Below are positions 1 through 9,426 of a stretch of 45,322 bases of DNA, piece by piece; position 1 is the stretch's first letter, and each line of letters opens with the position of its first letter. Source of the stretch: Xenophilus sp. L33 (lineage in GTDB: Bacteria > Pseudomonadota > Gammaproteobacteria > Burkholderiales > Burkholderiaceae_C); contig NZ_LMUW01000030.1 in the NCBI RefSeq assembly GCF_009765735.1, positions 1 to 45,322 on the forward strand. Direction: 5' to 3'. Under the pieces are notes generated by a model. The model was given only the letters and a program-made list of their open reading frames with translations. It searched no databases and was not told where the DNA came from. A program made the translations under genes and the position numbers.

Positions 1-949
1 GGCAGGCCTGGGTCGCGGCGCGCAGCTGGTCGAGCGAGGTCGGTGCGCCCTCGCCCACCACCGGATGCAGCGCGATCGGCGCGCGGATGCGGCGCGCCGG
101 CGTCGGCGGCGCCTCGATCATCGCGCCGGTGCGTGCCGCCGCCTCGTCGGACAGCGGCTGGATCAGCGCTGCTTCGGGCAGGTTGTGCCAGTAGCGGCGC
201 GGCATCTCGCGCCGCATCATCGCCAGCTTGAGCCGCGCCGGATTGAAGATGTGCTGGTAATAGGTGAGCCACAGCGCCTCGCCGGCGTCCGGCGGCGGCC
301 TCTGGTCGCGCTCGGCGCCGGGACCGAAGCGCAGTTGCGCGCCGTCCCATTCGACCGAGCGGCGCGGCGTGAGGATGGCCCAGCGCATCTGCGCGAAGCG
401 GCGCATGAAGAAGGGTGCGTTGGCCTCGACGATGTGGTGCGCCGGTTCGAACCACGCCACGTGGCGCTGGTCGTCGACCTGCGTGAAGCGCACGAAGGCG
501 CGCATCTTGTGGATGTCCAGCGATACCGCCTTGGCCAGCTGGCGGGCGCGCAGCATGTCGGGATCGAGCGGGTCGTGGCGCAGCCCGGGCTCGTGCACCA
601 GCCGCCAGAGCAGGCGGTAGAGCAGCGCGAAGCGTTGCGGATCGGCGTGCAGCAGCGCCTGGTCGCAGAGCGTCCCGAATTCGGCCGGCACGCGGATGGT
701 GGGCGGCGGCCGGGTCGGCGCCGCTTCGAGCGGATCGGCCGGCCCCGCATCCCACAGCGAGCCGGTCGCGCCGTCGCCGGGCGTCCCGGCGTCGGACCAC
801 TCGACGCAGTCCGGCGCGACGCTGGCGGCCAGCAGGCGACGCGCCTCGCGCCGGAAGCCCTCGGTGTCGGCCGGATCGTCCAGCCGCACGCGCACGCTCG
901 CCGTGTCGCGAGGCGCATCGGCGAAGAGCGGCGCGGCCTGGACGCTCAA
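1..949 (-). CDS. DUF4130 / UdgX-type uracil-DNA glycosylase fusion, partial (C-terminus outside window)
   Basis: The minus-strand frame is open from a TTG at 949 to the window edge, about 316 codons. The first ~260 residues match the DUF4130 'probable DNA metabolism protein' family (TIGR03915): motifs AFVRFTQVDDQRHVAWFEP, HHIVEANAPFFMRRFA and LWLTYYQHIFNPARL are visible. The last residues (TSLDQLRAATQAC) are the typical entry into a UdgX uracil-DNA glycosylase domain, whose first iron-sulfur cysteine sits at bases 2-4. The UdgX domain itself is not seen. The TTG start is chosen because GGAGG lies 7 nt upstream and the start overlaps the stop of the preceding gene (TTGA), so the two are translationally coupled. 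UdgX proteins bind uracil in DNA and can form a covalent adduct; the role of DUF4130 is unknown. Identification is firm; function is only known at family level. Confidence 0.85.
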   Translation of the reverse strand, partial: MSVQAAPLFADAPRDTASVRVRLDDPADTEGFRREARRLLAASVAPDCVEWSDAGTPGDGATGSLWDAGPADPLEAAPTRPPPTIRVPAEFGTLCDQALLHADPQRFALLYRLLWRLVHEPGLRHDPLDPDMLRARQLAKAVSLDIHKMRAFVRFTQVDDQRHVAWFEPAHHIVEANAPFFMRRFAQMRWAILTPRRSVEWDGAQLRFGPGAERDQRPPPDAGEALWLTYYQHIFNPARLKLAMMRREMPRRYWHNLPEAALIQPLSDEAAARTGAMIEAPPTPARRIRAPIALHPVVGEGAPTSLDQLRAATQAC

Positions 950-2205
950 AACAGCGCCTCCTGCAACTGCGGCCGCCGCAGGTCCGGCTGCGCCGCGGCC
1001 GGCGCGCGCGCCGCCGGCCGATGGCCGTCCACGCAGACGAAGGGCAACACCTTGCGGGTCGGCACGTGCAGCCGCTGCAGGTCTTCGGCGCGCAGCCGCC
1101 GCACCCGCCGCGCCTGCAGGAGGCGCATGACCGCCTTCACGCCCAGGCCGGGCACCCGCAGCAGCAGCTCGCGCGGCGCGCGGTTCAGGTCGACCGGGAA
1201 CTGCTCGGCATGCGCCAGCGCCCAGGCCAGCTTCGGGTCGACGTCCAGCCGCAGCAGGCCGTCGGGCGCGGCGACGATCTCGTCGTGCTCGAAGCCGTAG
1301 AAGCGCATCAGCCAGTCGGCCTGGTAGAGCCGGTGCTCGCGCATCAGCGGCGGCGCGCGCAGCGGCAGCGCGCGGGCCGCATCGGGGATGGGGCTGAAGG
1401 CCGAGTAGTAGACGCGCTTGAGGCGGTAGGCGCCATACAGGTGGGCGCTGGAGGCCAGGATGCCGCGGTCGTCGGTGGTGTCGGCGCCGACGATCATCTG
1501 CGTGCTCTGGCCGGCGGGCGCGAAGCGCGGCGGCCGCGCCGCCTTCGGGCGCGCGGCCGGCAGCGCGCGGATCGCGGGTTGCTGGCGCTGGTCGTCCTGC
1601 GCGGCGTCGATGTGCAGGCGCAGCCGGCCCATCGAGCGGCGGATCGCGCCGGCGTTCTTCTCGGGCGCCAGCGCTTCCAGGCCGTCGACCGTGGGCAGCT
1701 CGACATTGATGCTGAGCCGGTCGGCATAGCGGCCGGCGCGGGCGATCAGGTCGTCACTGGCGTCGGGAATGGTCTTCAGGTGGATGTAGCCGCGAAAGTC
1801 GTGGTCTTCGCGCAGCGAACGGGCGACCTCGATCACCTGCTCCATCGTGTGGTCGGGCGACTTGACAATGCCGCTCGAGAGGAAGAGCCCCTCGATGCAG
1901 TTGCGGCGGTAGAAGTCGAGCGTCAGCTGCACCACCTCTTCCACCTGGAAGCGGGCGCGCGGCACGTTGCTGGACGACCGGTTGACGCAATAGAGGCAGT
2001 CGTACTGGCAATGGTTGGTGAGCAGGATCTTGAGCAGCGAGATGCAGCGGCCGTCCGGCGCGTAGCTGTGGCAGATGCCGGCGCCCTCGGTCGAGCCGAT
2101 GCCGCGCCCGCCGACAGAGTCGCGCTTGCTGGTGCCACTGGAGGCGCAGGAGGCGTCGTACTTGGCGGCGTCGGCGAGGATGGCGAGCTTGCGCTGGAGG
2201 TCCAC
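946..2205 (-). CDS. Putative DNA modification/repair radical SAM protein (TIGR03916 type)
   Basis: 419 residues, ATG start. The radical SAM cluster motif CxxxCxxC is at C66, C70 and C73 (NHCQYDCLYCVNR), which would bind a 4Fe-4S cluster and S-adenosylmethionine. The C-terminus (about residues 340-385, LNRAPRELLLRVPGLGVKAV) holds a helix-hairpin-helix pair, a non-specific DNA-binding module. This combination defines the TIGR03916 family, which is almost always next to the DUF4130/UdgX gene, as here, where the stop overlaps the next start. Length is normal for the family. The pairing with a uracil-DNA glycosylase-like protein argues for DNA damage recognition or base modification, but the reaction has not been established as far as I know. 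The gene lies 51 nt after a LysR gene on the same strand. Confidence 0.88.
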   Translation of the reverse strand: MDLQRKLAILADAAKYDASCASSGTSKRDSVGGRGIGSTEGAGICHSYAPDGRCISLLKILLTNHCQYDCLYCVNRSSSNVPRARFQVEEVVQLTLDFYRRNCIEGLFLSSGIVKSPDHTMEQVIEVARSLREDHDFRGYIHLKTIPDASDDLIARAGRYADRLSINVELPTVDGLEALAPEKNAGAIRRSMGRLRLHIDAAQDDQRQQPAIRALPAARPKAARPPRFAPAGQSTQMIVGADTTDDRGILASSAHLYGAYRLKRVYYSAFSPIPDAARALPLRAPPLMREHRLYQADWLMRFYGFEHDEIVAAPDGLLRLDVDPKLAWALAHAEQFPVDLNRAPRELLLRVPGLGVKAVMRLLQARRVRRLRAEDLQRLHVPTRKVLPFVCVDGHRPAARAPAAAQPDLRRPQLQEALF

Positions 2206-2256
2206 GGTGCAAAAGACTGGATGAATATCCAGTGATTCTGCGCCGCCGGCCCCGCC

Positions 2257-3168
2257 CTAGCCAAGATCTTTTGACATACCTGACTCGCTGGCGCGGGCCA
2301 GGATGAAATCGATGAAGGTCTGGGTGGCCCGCGTGTGCTGCCGGTTCGGCATGTAGAGCATGAACATGCGGGTGCCGAAGATGCTCAGGCGCCAGTCGTC
2401 CAGGGCGGTGAACACCTCGCCGGCGCGCACGTCGTCCTGCACCACGTAGTCGGGCACGAGGCCGATGCCGAGCCCGGCCAGGATCGCCTGCCGCAGGAAC
2501 AGGAAGTTCTCCGAGACCAGGGTCGGCTCCAGCACGATCTCGCGCCGCTCCTCGCCCTGGTAGGCCGACACCCGCAGCTGCCGCCCGACCACCGCCGCGG
2601 TCACCACCGGCGCGCCGCTCAACTGGTCGAGCACGCTCGGCAGGCCATGCGCCTCGGCATAGGCGCGCGAGGCGCAGGCGACGTAGCGCACCACGCCCAG
2701 CTCGCGGGCCACCAGGTTCTGCGGCGGCTCGGGGATCACCCGCACCGCGATGTCGACCTCGTCGCGCAGCAGGTCCTCGATCCGGTTCTCGAAGACCACG
2801 TCGAGCACGATGCCCGGGTAGAGCCGCTTGAAGTCGATCAGCCAGCCGGACATCACCAGCTGGCCGTAGCCGCTCGGCACGCTCAGCCGCACTCGCCCCT
2901 GCAGGCCTTGGCCGAGAGTGGTCACTGACTCGCGCGCGGCCGCCAGCTCGCCCTGGATCGCCAGGCCGTGCTGGTAGAGCCGCAGGCCGATCTCGGTCGG
3001 CTCGGCGCGCCGGGTGGTGCGCCGCACCAGCTGGGCGCCGACCGATCGCTCCAGCTGGTTCAGGTGGTAGCTGACATTGGCCCGGCTCATCTTGAGGCGG
3101 CGGGCAGCGGCGCTCAGGTTGCCGGCATCGAGGATTTCGACAAGCAAAGTGAGCGACTGCAGGTCCAT
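2257..3168 (-). CDS. LysR family transcriptional regulator
   Basis: 303 residues. The N-terminal winged helix-turn-helix covers residues 1-60 (AGNLSAAARRLKMSRANVSY then LNQLERSVGAQLVRR), followed by the linker helix and a periplasmic-binding-protein-like effector domain (about 90-295). The ATG at 3168 is the only sensible start; there is no strong ribosome site, and a TGTCAAA box lies 11-17 nt upstream of it. The gene is transcribed away from the beta-oxidation operon that starts at 3300, with 131 bp between the two start codons. The usual LysR arrangement therefore predicts that it controls that operon and its own gene, with an acyl-CoA or related metabolite as a plausible effector (inference). 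It could also be co-transcribed with the downstream DNA-repair pair. Confidence 0.88.
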   Translation of the reverse strand: MDLQSLTLLVEILDAGNLSAAARRLKMSRANVSYHLNQLERSVGAQLVRRTTRRAEPTEIGLRLYQHGLAIQGELAAARESVTTLGQGLQGRVRLSVPSGYGQLVMSGWLIDFKRLYPGIVLDVVFENRIEDLLRDEVDIAVRVIPEPPQNLVARELGVVRYVACASRAYAEAHGLPSVLDQLSGAPVVTAAVVGRQLRVSAYQGEERREIVLEPTLVSENFLFLRQAILAGLGIGLVPDYVVQDDVRAGEVFTALDDWRLSIFGTRMFMLYMPNRQHTRATQTFIDFILARASESGMSKDLG

Positions 3169-3178
3169 TCGGCGATTG

Positions 3179-3226
3179 TGTCAAAACTTCTTTGACAGTC
3201 TGTCAATCGCGAATGCAATTGTCAAA
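3179..3226. promoter_or_regulatory. Cluster of TGTCAA/TTGACA boxes: probable LysR operator with overlapping sigma-70 promoter
   Basis: Two overlapping perfect inverted repeats are visible: TGTCAAA-N5-TTTGACA (3179-3197) and TTGACA-N3-TGTCAA (3192-3206). A further TGTCAAA lies at 3220-3226. The box at 3192-3197 is also a perfect -35 element, TTGACA, followed after 16 bp by TGCAAT (3214-3219), a plausible -10 for the plus-strand operon. The first box sits just upstream of the LysR start codon, so a protein bound here could both autoregulate lysR and control the divergent genes. The repeats are seen directly; the regulator assignment is inferred from position. Confidence 0.6.
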
Positions 3227-3299
3227 GCGTCGGCGCGGATCAAGAATGCTCGGTTGCCGCCTGGAGGGCCGGGCGGCGTGCACCGGGAGACAAGACACC

Positions 3300-5423
3300 A
3301 TGGCCGTTGCCGCCCCTTCCACTTCCCTCGTCAATCCATCGCGCCAGGGCGACCTGCTGGTCGTGACGATCGACAACCCGCCGGTCAATGCGCTGGGCGT
3401 CGACGTGCGCCGCGGCCTGGCGGCGGCCATCGGCGCAGCCGAGTCGGACGCGGGCGTGAAGGCGGTGCTGATCGTCGGCGCCGGCCGCAACTTCATCGCC
3501 GGCGCCGACATCCGCGAATTCGGCCAGACGCCGCAGCCGCCCTCGCTGCCGGAAGTCTGCGCCGCGATCGAGAACTGCAGCAAGCCGGTGGTGGCCGCGA
3601 TCCACGGCGCCGCGCTCGGCGGGGGCCTCGAAGTGGCGCTGGCCGCGCACTACCGGCTGGCCGTTCCCTCGGCCAAGCTGGGCCTGCCCGAAGTGGCGCT
3701 CGGCCTGCTGCCGGGCTCCGGCGGCACGCAGCGCGCGCCGCGCCTGATCGGCGCCAAGGCCGCGCTCGAACTGATCCTGAGCGGCCGCCACGTGGGCGCC
3801 AAGGAAGCCCTGTCGCTGGGCCTGGTCGATCGCCTGGCCGAAGGCAGCGACGCGCTGGCCGCGGGCTTGGCCTACGCCGAGAAACTGGTCGCTGCGAAGG
3901 CGCCGGTGCGCCGCACCCGCGATGCGCAAGGCCTGGCCGATGCCGAAGCCAGCCGCGCCGCGCTGGAGGCCGCCCGCGCCGACACCGCCAGGAAGAGCCG
4001 CGGCCTCTTCTCGCCGATGAAGATCATCGAGGCGGTCGAGGCGGCGCTGACGAAGCCCTTCGACGAAGGCATGAAGATCGAGCGCCAGCTGTTCCTGCAG
4101 TGCATCGACAGCCCGCAGCGTGCCGGCCTGATCCACGCCTTCTTCGCCGAGCGCGAGGTGCTGAAGGCGCCCGAGACCAAGGCCGCCAAACCGCGGCCAC
4201 TCGACACCGCGGGCATCGTCGGCGGCGGCACCATGGGCGCCGGCATCGCGGTGGCGATGCTCGACGCCGGCATGCCGGTCACCATGATCGAGCGCGACGA
4301 GACGCAGCTGGCGCGCGGCCGCGCGAACGTCGAGAAGGTCTACGACGGCCTGGTCAAGAAGGGGCGCATGACGCCCGAGGCCAAGGCCGCGGTGATGGCG
4401 CGCTTCGACGGATCGACCCGCTACGACGCGCTCGCGAAGGTCGACATCGTGGTCGAGGCGGTGTTCGAGGACATCGAGGTCAAGAAGGCGGTCTTCGCCG
4501 AGCTCGACCGGGTCTGCAAGCCCGGCTGCGTGCTGGCCACCAACACCTCCTACCTGGACATCGACCAGATCGCGGCCAGCATCTCGCGGCCCGGCGACGT
4601 GGTCGGCCTGCACTTCTTCTCGCCGGCCAACATCATGAAGCTGCTGGAGATCGTGGTGCCCGCCAAGGTCAGCGCCGACGTGGTCGCCACCGGCTTCGAG
4701 CTGGCCAAGAAGCTCAAGAAGGTGCCGGTGCGCGCCGGCGTCTGCGACGGCTTCATCGGCAACCGCATCCTGGCGGTGTACCGGCAGGCGGCCGACCACA
4801 TGATGGAAGACGGCGCCTCGCCCTACGACATCGACGCCGCGGTGCGCGCCTTCGGCTACCCGATGGGCCCGTTCCAGGTCTCGGACCTGGCCGGCGGCGA
4901 CATCGGCTGGGCCACGCGCAAGCGCAAGGCCGCCACCCGCGACCCGAAAGCCCGCTACGTGCAAGTGGCCGACCGCATCTGCGAACGCGGCTGGTTCGGC
5001 CAGAAGACCCAGCGCGGCTACTACCTCTATCCCGAAGGCGCCCGCACCGGCCAGCCCGACCCCGAGGTGCTGGCGATCATCGACGCCGAGCGCCAGCGTG
5101 CCGGCGTCACGCCGCGCAAGTTCAGCGAGGACGAGATCATGCGGCGCTACATGGCCGCGATGATCAACGAGGGCGCCAACGTCGTTCACCAGCGCATCGC
5201 GCTCAGGCCGCTCGACGTCGACGTCACCTTCCTCTACGGCTACGGCTTCCCGCGCTTTCGCGGCGGACCGATGAAGTACGCCGACACGGTGGGCCTGCCG
5301 AAGGTGCTGGCCGACATCCGCGAATTCGCCAAGGAGGATCCGGTGTTCTGGAAGCCGTCGCCGCTGCTGGTCGAGCTGGTCGAACGCGGCGCCGATTTCG
5401 CGAGCCTCAATCAATCCGAGTAA
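3300..5423 (+). CDS. FadJ/FadB-type enoyl-CoA hydratase / 3-hydroxyacyl-CoA dehydrogenase fusion
   Basis: 707 residues from the ATG at 3300 (GGGAG ten bases upstream); the frame is open further upstream, but that part overlaps the operator and lacks a ribosome site. Residues 1-190 are a crotonase domain: AALGGGLEVALAAHY and KLGLPEVALGLLPGSGGTQ carry both acid-base glutamates, E111 and E131. From about 300 comes an NAD-binding 3-hydroxyacyl-CoA dehydrogenase domain (GGGTMG at 308-313, then VVGLHFFSPANIMKLLEIV with the catalytic His) and its C-terminal dimerisation domains. It carries out hydration and NAD-linked oxidation in fatty-acid beta-oxidation. The length matches FadJ (about 714). First gene of a three-gene operon with thiolase and acyl-CoA synthetase. 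Confidence 0.92.
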   Translation: MAVAAPSTSLVNPSRQGDLLVVTIDNPPVNALGVDVRRGLAAAIGAAESDAGVKAVLIVGAGRNFIAGADIREFGQTPQPPSLPEVCAAIENCSKPVVAAIHGAALGGGLEVALAAHYRLAVPSAKLGLPEVALGLLPGSGGTQRAPRLIGAKAALELILSGRHVGAKEALSLGLVDRLAEGSDALAAGLAYAEKLVAAKAPVRRTRDAQGLADAEASRAALEAARADTARKSRGLFSPMKIIEAVEAALTKPFDEGMKIERQLFLQCIDSPQRAGLIHAFFAEREVLKAPETKAAKPRPLDTAGIVGGGTMGAGIAVAMLDAGMPVTMIERDETQLARGRANVEKVYDGLVKKGRMTPEAKAAVMARFDGSTRYDALAKVDIVVEAVFEDIEVKKAVFAELDRVCKPGCVLATNTSYLDIDQIAASISRPGDVVGLHFFSPANIMKLLEIVVPAKVSADVVATGFELAKKLKKVPVRAGVCDGFIGNRILAVYRQAADHMMEDGASPYDIDAAVRAFGYPMGPFQVSDLAGGDIGWATRKRKAATRDPKARYVQVADRICERGWFGQKTQRGYYLYPEGARTGQPDPEVLAIIDAERQRAGVTPRKFSEDEIMRRYMAAMINEGANVVHQRIALRPLDVDVTFLYGYGFPRFRGGPMKYADTVGLPKVLADIREFAKEDPVFWKPSPLLVELVERGADFASLNQSE

Positions 5424-5459
5424 TCCAATCCGAGCAAGCTGTTCCGAGGAGACAACCCC

Positions 5460-6650
5460 ATGCGTGAAGCCGTCATCGTTTCAACCGCCCGCACCCCGCT
5501 CACCAAGGCGCACCGCGGCGAATTCAACATCACGCCGGGCGCGACCCTGGCCGCCTTCGCGGTGCGCGCGGCGGTCGAGCGTTCCGGGCTCGACCCGGCG
5601 CTGATCGAGGACGCGATCCTCGGCTGCGGCTACCCGGAAGGCACCACCGGCCGCAACGTCGCGCGCCAGAGCATCATCCGCGCCGGCCTGCCGATCTCGA
5701 TCGCCGGCACCACGGTGAACCGCTTCTGCGCCTCCGGCCTGCAGGCGATCGCGATGGCCGCCGGGCGGATCGTGGTCGAGGGCGCGCCGGCGATGATCGC
5801 CGGCGGCGTCGAGAGCATCTCGCAGATCCGCACACGCAGCGCCACCGACGCCGGCGACAGCGGCATGGACCCGTGGATCGTCGAGCACAAGCCCGCGCTC
5901 TACATGGCGATGATCGACACCGCCGACATCGTGGCCCGCCGCTACGGCATCACGCGCGAGGCGCAGGACCGCTTCTCCGCGGAAAGCCAGCGCAAGACCG
6001 AAGAGGCGCAGCTGGCCGGCCGCTACAAGGAAGAGATCGTCGCCTGCACCACCACCATGGCGGTCACCGACAAGGAGACCAAGGCGGTGACGCAGCGCGA
6101 AGTCACGGCGACCGAGGACAACTGCAACCGCCGCGGCACCACCTACGAGGCGCTCGCCAAGCTGGCGCCGGTGATGGGTCCCGACCAGTTCGTCACCGCC
6201 GGCAACGCCTCGCAGCTGTCCGACGGCGCCTCGGCCTGCGTGATGATGGAAGCCAAGGACGCCGAGCGCGCCAACCTGAAGCCGCTCGGCGCCTTCCGCG
6301 GCCTGGCGGTGGCCGGCTGCGAGCCCGACGAGATGGGCATCGGCCCGGTCTTCGCGGTGCCCAAGCTGCTGGCGCGCAACGGCCTGAAGGTCGACGACAT
6401 CGACCTCTGGGAGCTCAACGAAGCCTTTGCCTCGCAATCGATCTACTGCCAGGACAAGCTCGGCATCCCGTCGGAGCGGCTCAACGTCGACGGCGGTGCG
6501 ATCTCGATCGGCCACCCCTTCGGCATGACCGGCGCGCGGCTCGCGGGCCACGTGCTGATCGAAGGCCGCCGCCGCGGCGCGAAGTACGCGGTGGTGACGA
6601 TGTGCATCGCCGGCGGCATGGGCGCGGCCGGCCTCTTCGAGATCTACTGA
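5460..6650 (+). CDS. Acetyl-CoA C-acyltransferase (thiolase)
   Basis: 396 residues; ATG preceded by a strong AGGAGAC site. Thiolase family signatures are complete: nucleophile C90 in [18 protein letters not shown], the histidine in [16 protein letters not shown] and the second cysteine in [13 protein letters not shown]. It would cleave 3-ketoacyl-CoA to acetyl-CoA plus a shortened acyl-CoA, taking the product of the preceding hydratase/dehydrogenase. It lies 36 nt after that gene and 4 nt before the acyl-CoA synthetase, so the three are surely one transcript. The sequence cannot separate a degradative thiolase from a biosynthetic acetoacetyl-CoA thiolase, but the operon favours beta-oxidation. 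Confidence 0.92.
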   Translation: MREAVIVSTARTPLTKAHRGEFNITPGATLAAFAVRAAVERSGLDPALIEDAILGCGYPEGTTGRNVARQSIIRAGLPISIAGTTVNRFCASGLQAIAMAAGRIVVEGAPAMIAGGVESISQIRTRSATDAGDSGMDPWIVEHKPALYMAMIDTADIVARRYGITREAQDRFSAESQRKTEEAQLAGRYKEEIVACTTTMAVTDKETKAVTQREVTATEDNCNRRGTTYEALAKLAPVMGPDQFVTAGNASQLSDGASACVMMEAKDAERANLKPLGAFRGLAVAGCEPDEMGIGPVFAVPKLLARNGLKVDDIDLWELNEAFASQSIYCQDKLGIPSERLNVDGGAISIGHPFGMTGARLAGHVLIEGRRRGAKYAVVTMCIAGGMGAAGLFEIY

Positions 6651-6654
6651 GGCC

Positions 6655-8589
6655 ATGGCCACGCCCGAGCCCCGGATCGCGGCACCCTTCGCCGCCTCCT
6701 TCCCTATCCACAGCCTGGCGGACGTGCGCCGGCTCGAAGAAGCGCGGCCGCTGGCCGAGGCGCTCACGGTGCGCAGCACCTACGAACTCTTCCGCAACGC
6801 GGCCGCGGCCTTCGGCGCCAAGACCGCGCTGACCTTCCTGCGCACCGCCGAACCGGAGGACGAGCCGATCCGCGTGTCGTACGCCGCGCTGCTGGCCGGC
6901 ATCCACCAGACCGCCAACGCGCTGCACCGGCTCGGCGTCGGCCCGCAGGACGCGGTCGCGGTGCTGCTGCCCGGTTGCATCGACTACCACCTGGCCCTGT
7001 GGGGCGGCGAGGCCGCGGGCATCGTGCAGCCGCTCAACCCGCTGCTCACCGACGAGAAGCTGGTGTCGCTGATGACCGCCGGCCGCGCCAAGGTGCTGAT
7101 CGCCTACGGCTCCGACGACGACAGCGGCATGTGGTCGAAGGCGATGCGGCTGCGCGGCCAGGTGCCGGGCCTGACGACCGTGCTGCGCGTGGCGCCGCAC
7201 GACGAGCCTCCCGGCGCCGCCGGCGCCCTGCCCGACGGCGTGGCCGACTTCGCCGCCCTGCGCGCGGCCGAACCCGACGACCACCTGGTGAGCGGCCGCG
7301 ACATCGGCCCCGCCGACATCGCCGCCTACTTCCACACCGGCGGCACCACCGGCGCGCCGAAGCTGGCGCGCCACAGCCATGGCGCGCAGGTCTTCAGCGC
7401 CTGGGCCAGCGTCCAGCTGGCCGGCCAGGGACCGACCGGCATCGCGATCAACGGCTACCCGCTCTTCCACGTCGCCGGCGTGCTGCCGGCCTCGCTGGCC
7501 TCGCTGTCGGCCGGGGTCGAGATGATCATCCCGACCACCGCGCTGATGCGCAACAAGCGGGTCATCGCCAACTACTGGCGGCTGGTCGAGAAATACCGCG
7601 CGACCTCGCTGTCGGCGGTGCCGACGGTGCTGGCGGCACTGGCCAACGTGCCGCTCGATGGCGCCGACATCTCGTCGATCAAGTACTGCCGCACCGGCGC
7701 CGCGGTGCTGTCGCCCGAGCTGGCGGCGCGCTTCGAGCGGCTCTTCGGCATCCACGTGCACGAGAGCCTGGGAATGACCGAGATGGCCGGCATCTCGACC
7801 ATCACGCCGCCGGGCGTGATCGGGCCGGCCGGCTGCGTCGGCTTCCGGCTGCCCTACACGCAGCTGCGCGTCGTGGCGCTCGACGAGAACGGCAACGCCA
7901 GCGACCGCGACCTGCCCGAAGGCGAGCAGGGCATGGTGCTGTTCAAGTCGCCGAACCTGTTCTCGGGTTTCGTCGATCCGGCCGACAACGCCAAGGCCTT
8001 CACGCCCGACGGCTGGCTGGCCACCGGCGACCTCGGCTGGCTCGACCGCGAAGGCCGGCTCAACCTCAGCGGCCGCTCCAAGGACCTGATCATCCGCAGC
8101 GGCCACAACATCGACCCGAAGACGCTCGAAGACGCGCTCGGCGCGCACCCTTGCGTGCAGCTGTGCGCCGCGGTCGGCGCGCCCGACGCCTACGCGGGCG
8201 AACTGCCGGTGGCCTTCGCGACCCTGGTGCCCGGCACCACGGTGACCGAGGCCGAGTTGCTGGCCTTCACCTCCGCGCGCGTCGACGAGGCGCCGGCGCG
8301 GCCGAAGTCGGTGAGCATCATCGAGACCATGCCGATGACCAACGTCGGCAAGATCTACAAGCCGGAGCTGCGGGCCATGGCGGCGCGCGACGTCGCGGCG
8401 GCGATGGTCGCCGAGGCCTGCGACGCGCTCGGCGTCGAGGCCGCTTCGCGCCCGAAGGTGATCGCCGACGGCGACAGCGCGCTGAAGGTGATCGTGGACC
8501 CGGTCGCCGCTGGCGCGCAGTCGGTGCCCTTGCGCGCGAGGCTGCAGGAGGCGCTCGGCCGATTGCCTTTCAAGACCCAGGTCGTCTAG
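6655..8589 (+). CDS. Acyl-CoA synthetase (AMP-forming)
   Basis: 644 residues; the ATG follows the thiolase stop by 4 nt. Adenylating-enzyme motifs are in order: the phosphate-binding loop YFHTGGTTGAPKLARHSHG, the LGMTEMAG motif that binds adenine, and TGDLGWLDREGRLNLSGRSK with the hinge, then SGHNIDPKTLE. The usual late lysine follows in MTNVGKIYKPELR. About 70 residues beyond that lysine make the protein longer than a typical short-chain synthetase. It would activate a free carboxylic acid with ATP and CoA to feed the upstream beta-oxidation enzymes. The substrate cannot be read from sequence; the length and partner enzymes suit medium/long-chain or branched acids. It is the last gene of the operon; a strong terminator follows 9 nt after the stop. 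Confidence 0.9.
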   Translation: MATPEPRIAAPFAASFPIHSLADVRRLEEARPLAEALTVRSTYELFRNAAAAFGAKTALTFLRTAEPEDEPIRVSYAALLAGIHQTANALHRLGVGPQDAVAVLLPGCIDYHLALWGGEAAGIVQPLNPLLTDEKLVSLMTAGRAKVLIAYGSDDDSGMWSKAMRLRGQVPGLTTVLRVAPHDEPPGAAGALPDGVADFAALRAAEPDDHLVSGRDIGPADIAAYFHTGGTTGAPKLARHSHGAQVFSAWASVQLAGQGPTGIAINGYPLFHVAGVLPASLASLSAGVEMIIPTTALMRNKRVIANYWRLVEKYRATSLSAVPTVLAALANVPLDGADISSIKYCRTGAAVLSPELAARFERLFGIHVHESLGMTEMAGISTITPPGVIGPAGCVGFRLPYTQLRVVALDENGNASDRDLPEGEQGMVLFKSPNLFSGFVDPADNAKAFTPDGWLATGDLGWLDREGRLNLSGRSKDLIIRSGHNIDPKTLEDALGAHPCVQLCAAVGAPDAYAGELPVAFATLVPGTTVTEAELLAFTSARVDEAPARPKSVSIIETMPMTNVGKIYKPELRAMAARDVAAAMVAEACDALGVEAASRPKVIADGDSALKVIVDPVAAGAQSVPLRARLQEALGRLPFKTQVV

Positions 8590-8598
8590 CAACCGCGC

Positions 8599-8639
8599 GC
8601 CCAGCAAAAAGCCCCGCGTCGCGGGGCTTTTTGCTGGGC
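8599..8639. terminator. Bidirectional intrinsic terminator between convergent operons
   Basis: A perfect 19-bp stem (left arm 8599-8617, right arm 8621-8639) encloses a 3-nt loop. The stem includes a GCCCCGC core flanked by an A5 tract on the left and a T5 tract on the right, so it works as a U-tailed hairpin in both directions. It separates the plus-strand acyl-CoA synthetase from the minus-strand gltL. A second 7-bp hairpin, GCTCGCG/CGCGAGC (8643-8660), directly abuts the gltL stop codon. Confidence 0.92.
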
Positions 8640-8660
8640 CAAGCTCGCGTGGCCGCGAGC

Positions 8661-9410
<750 letters not shown>

Positions 9411-9426
9411 GTTCTTTCCTTCTTCA

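Noticed and set aside
1021..2235. Long plus-strand frame over the radical SAM gene.
   Set aside because: No domain signature; the minus strand carries the CxxxCxxC and HhH motifs.
3192..3299. N-terminal extension of the FadJ-type protein from an upstream start.
   Set aside because: It overlaps the operator and -35 box, has no ribosome site, and the residues are basic and unlike the crotonase family; the ATG at 3300 has GGGAG.
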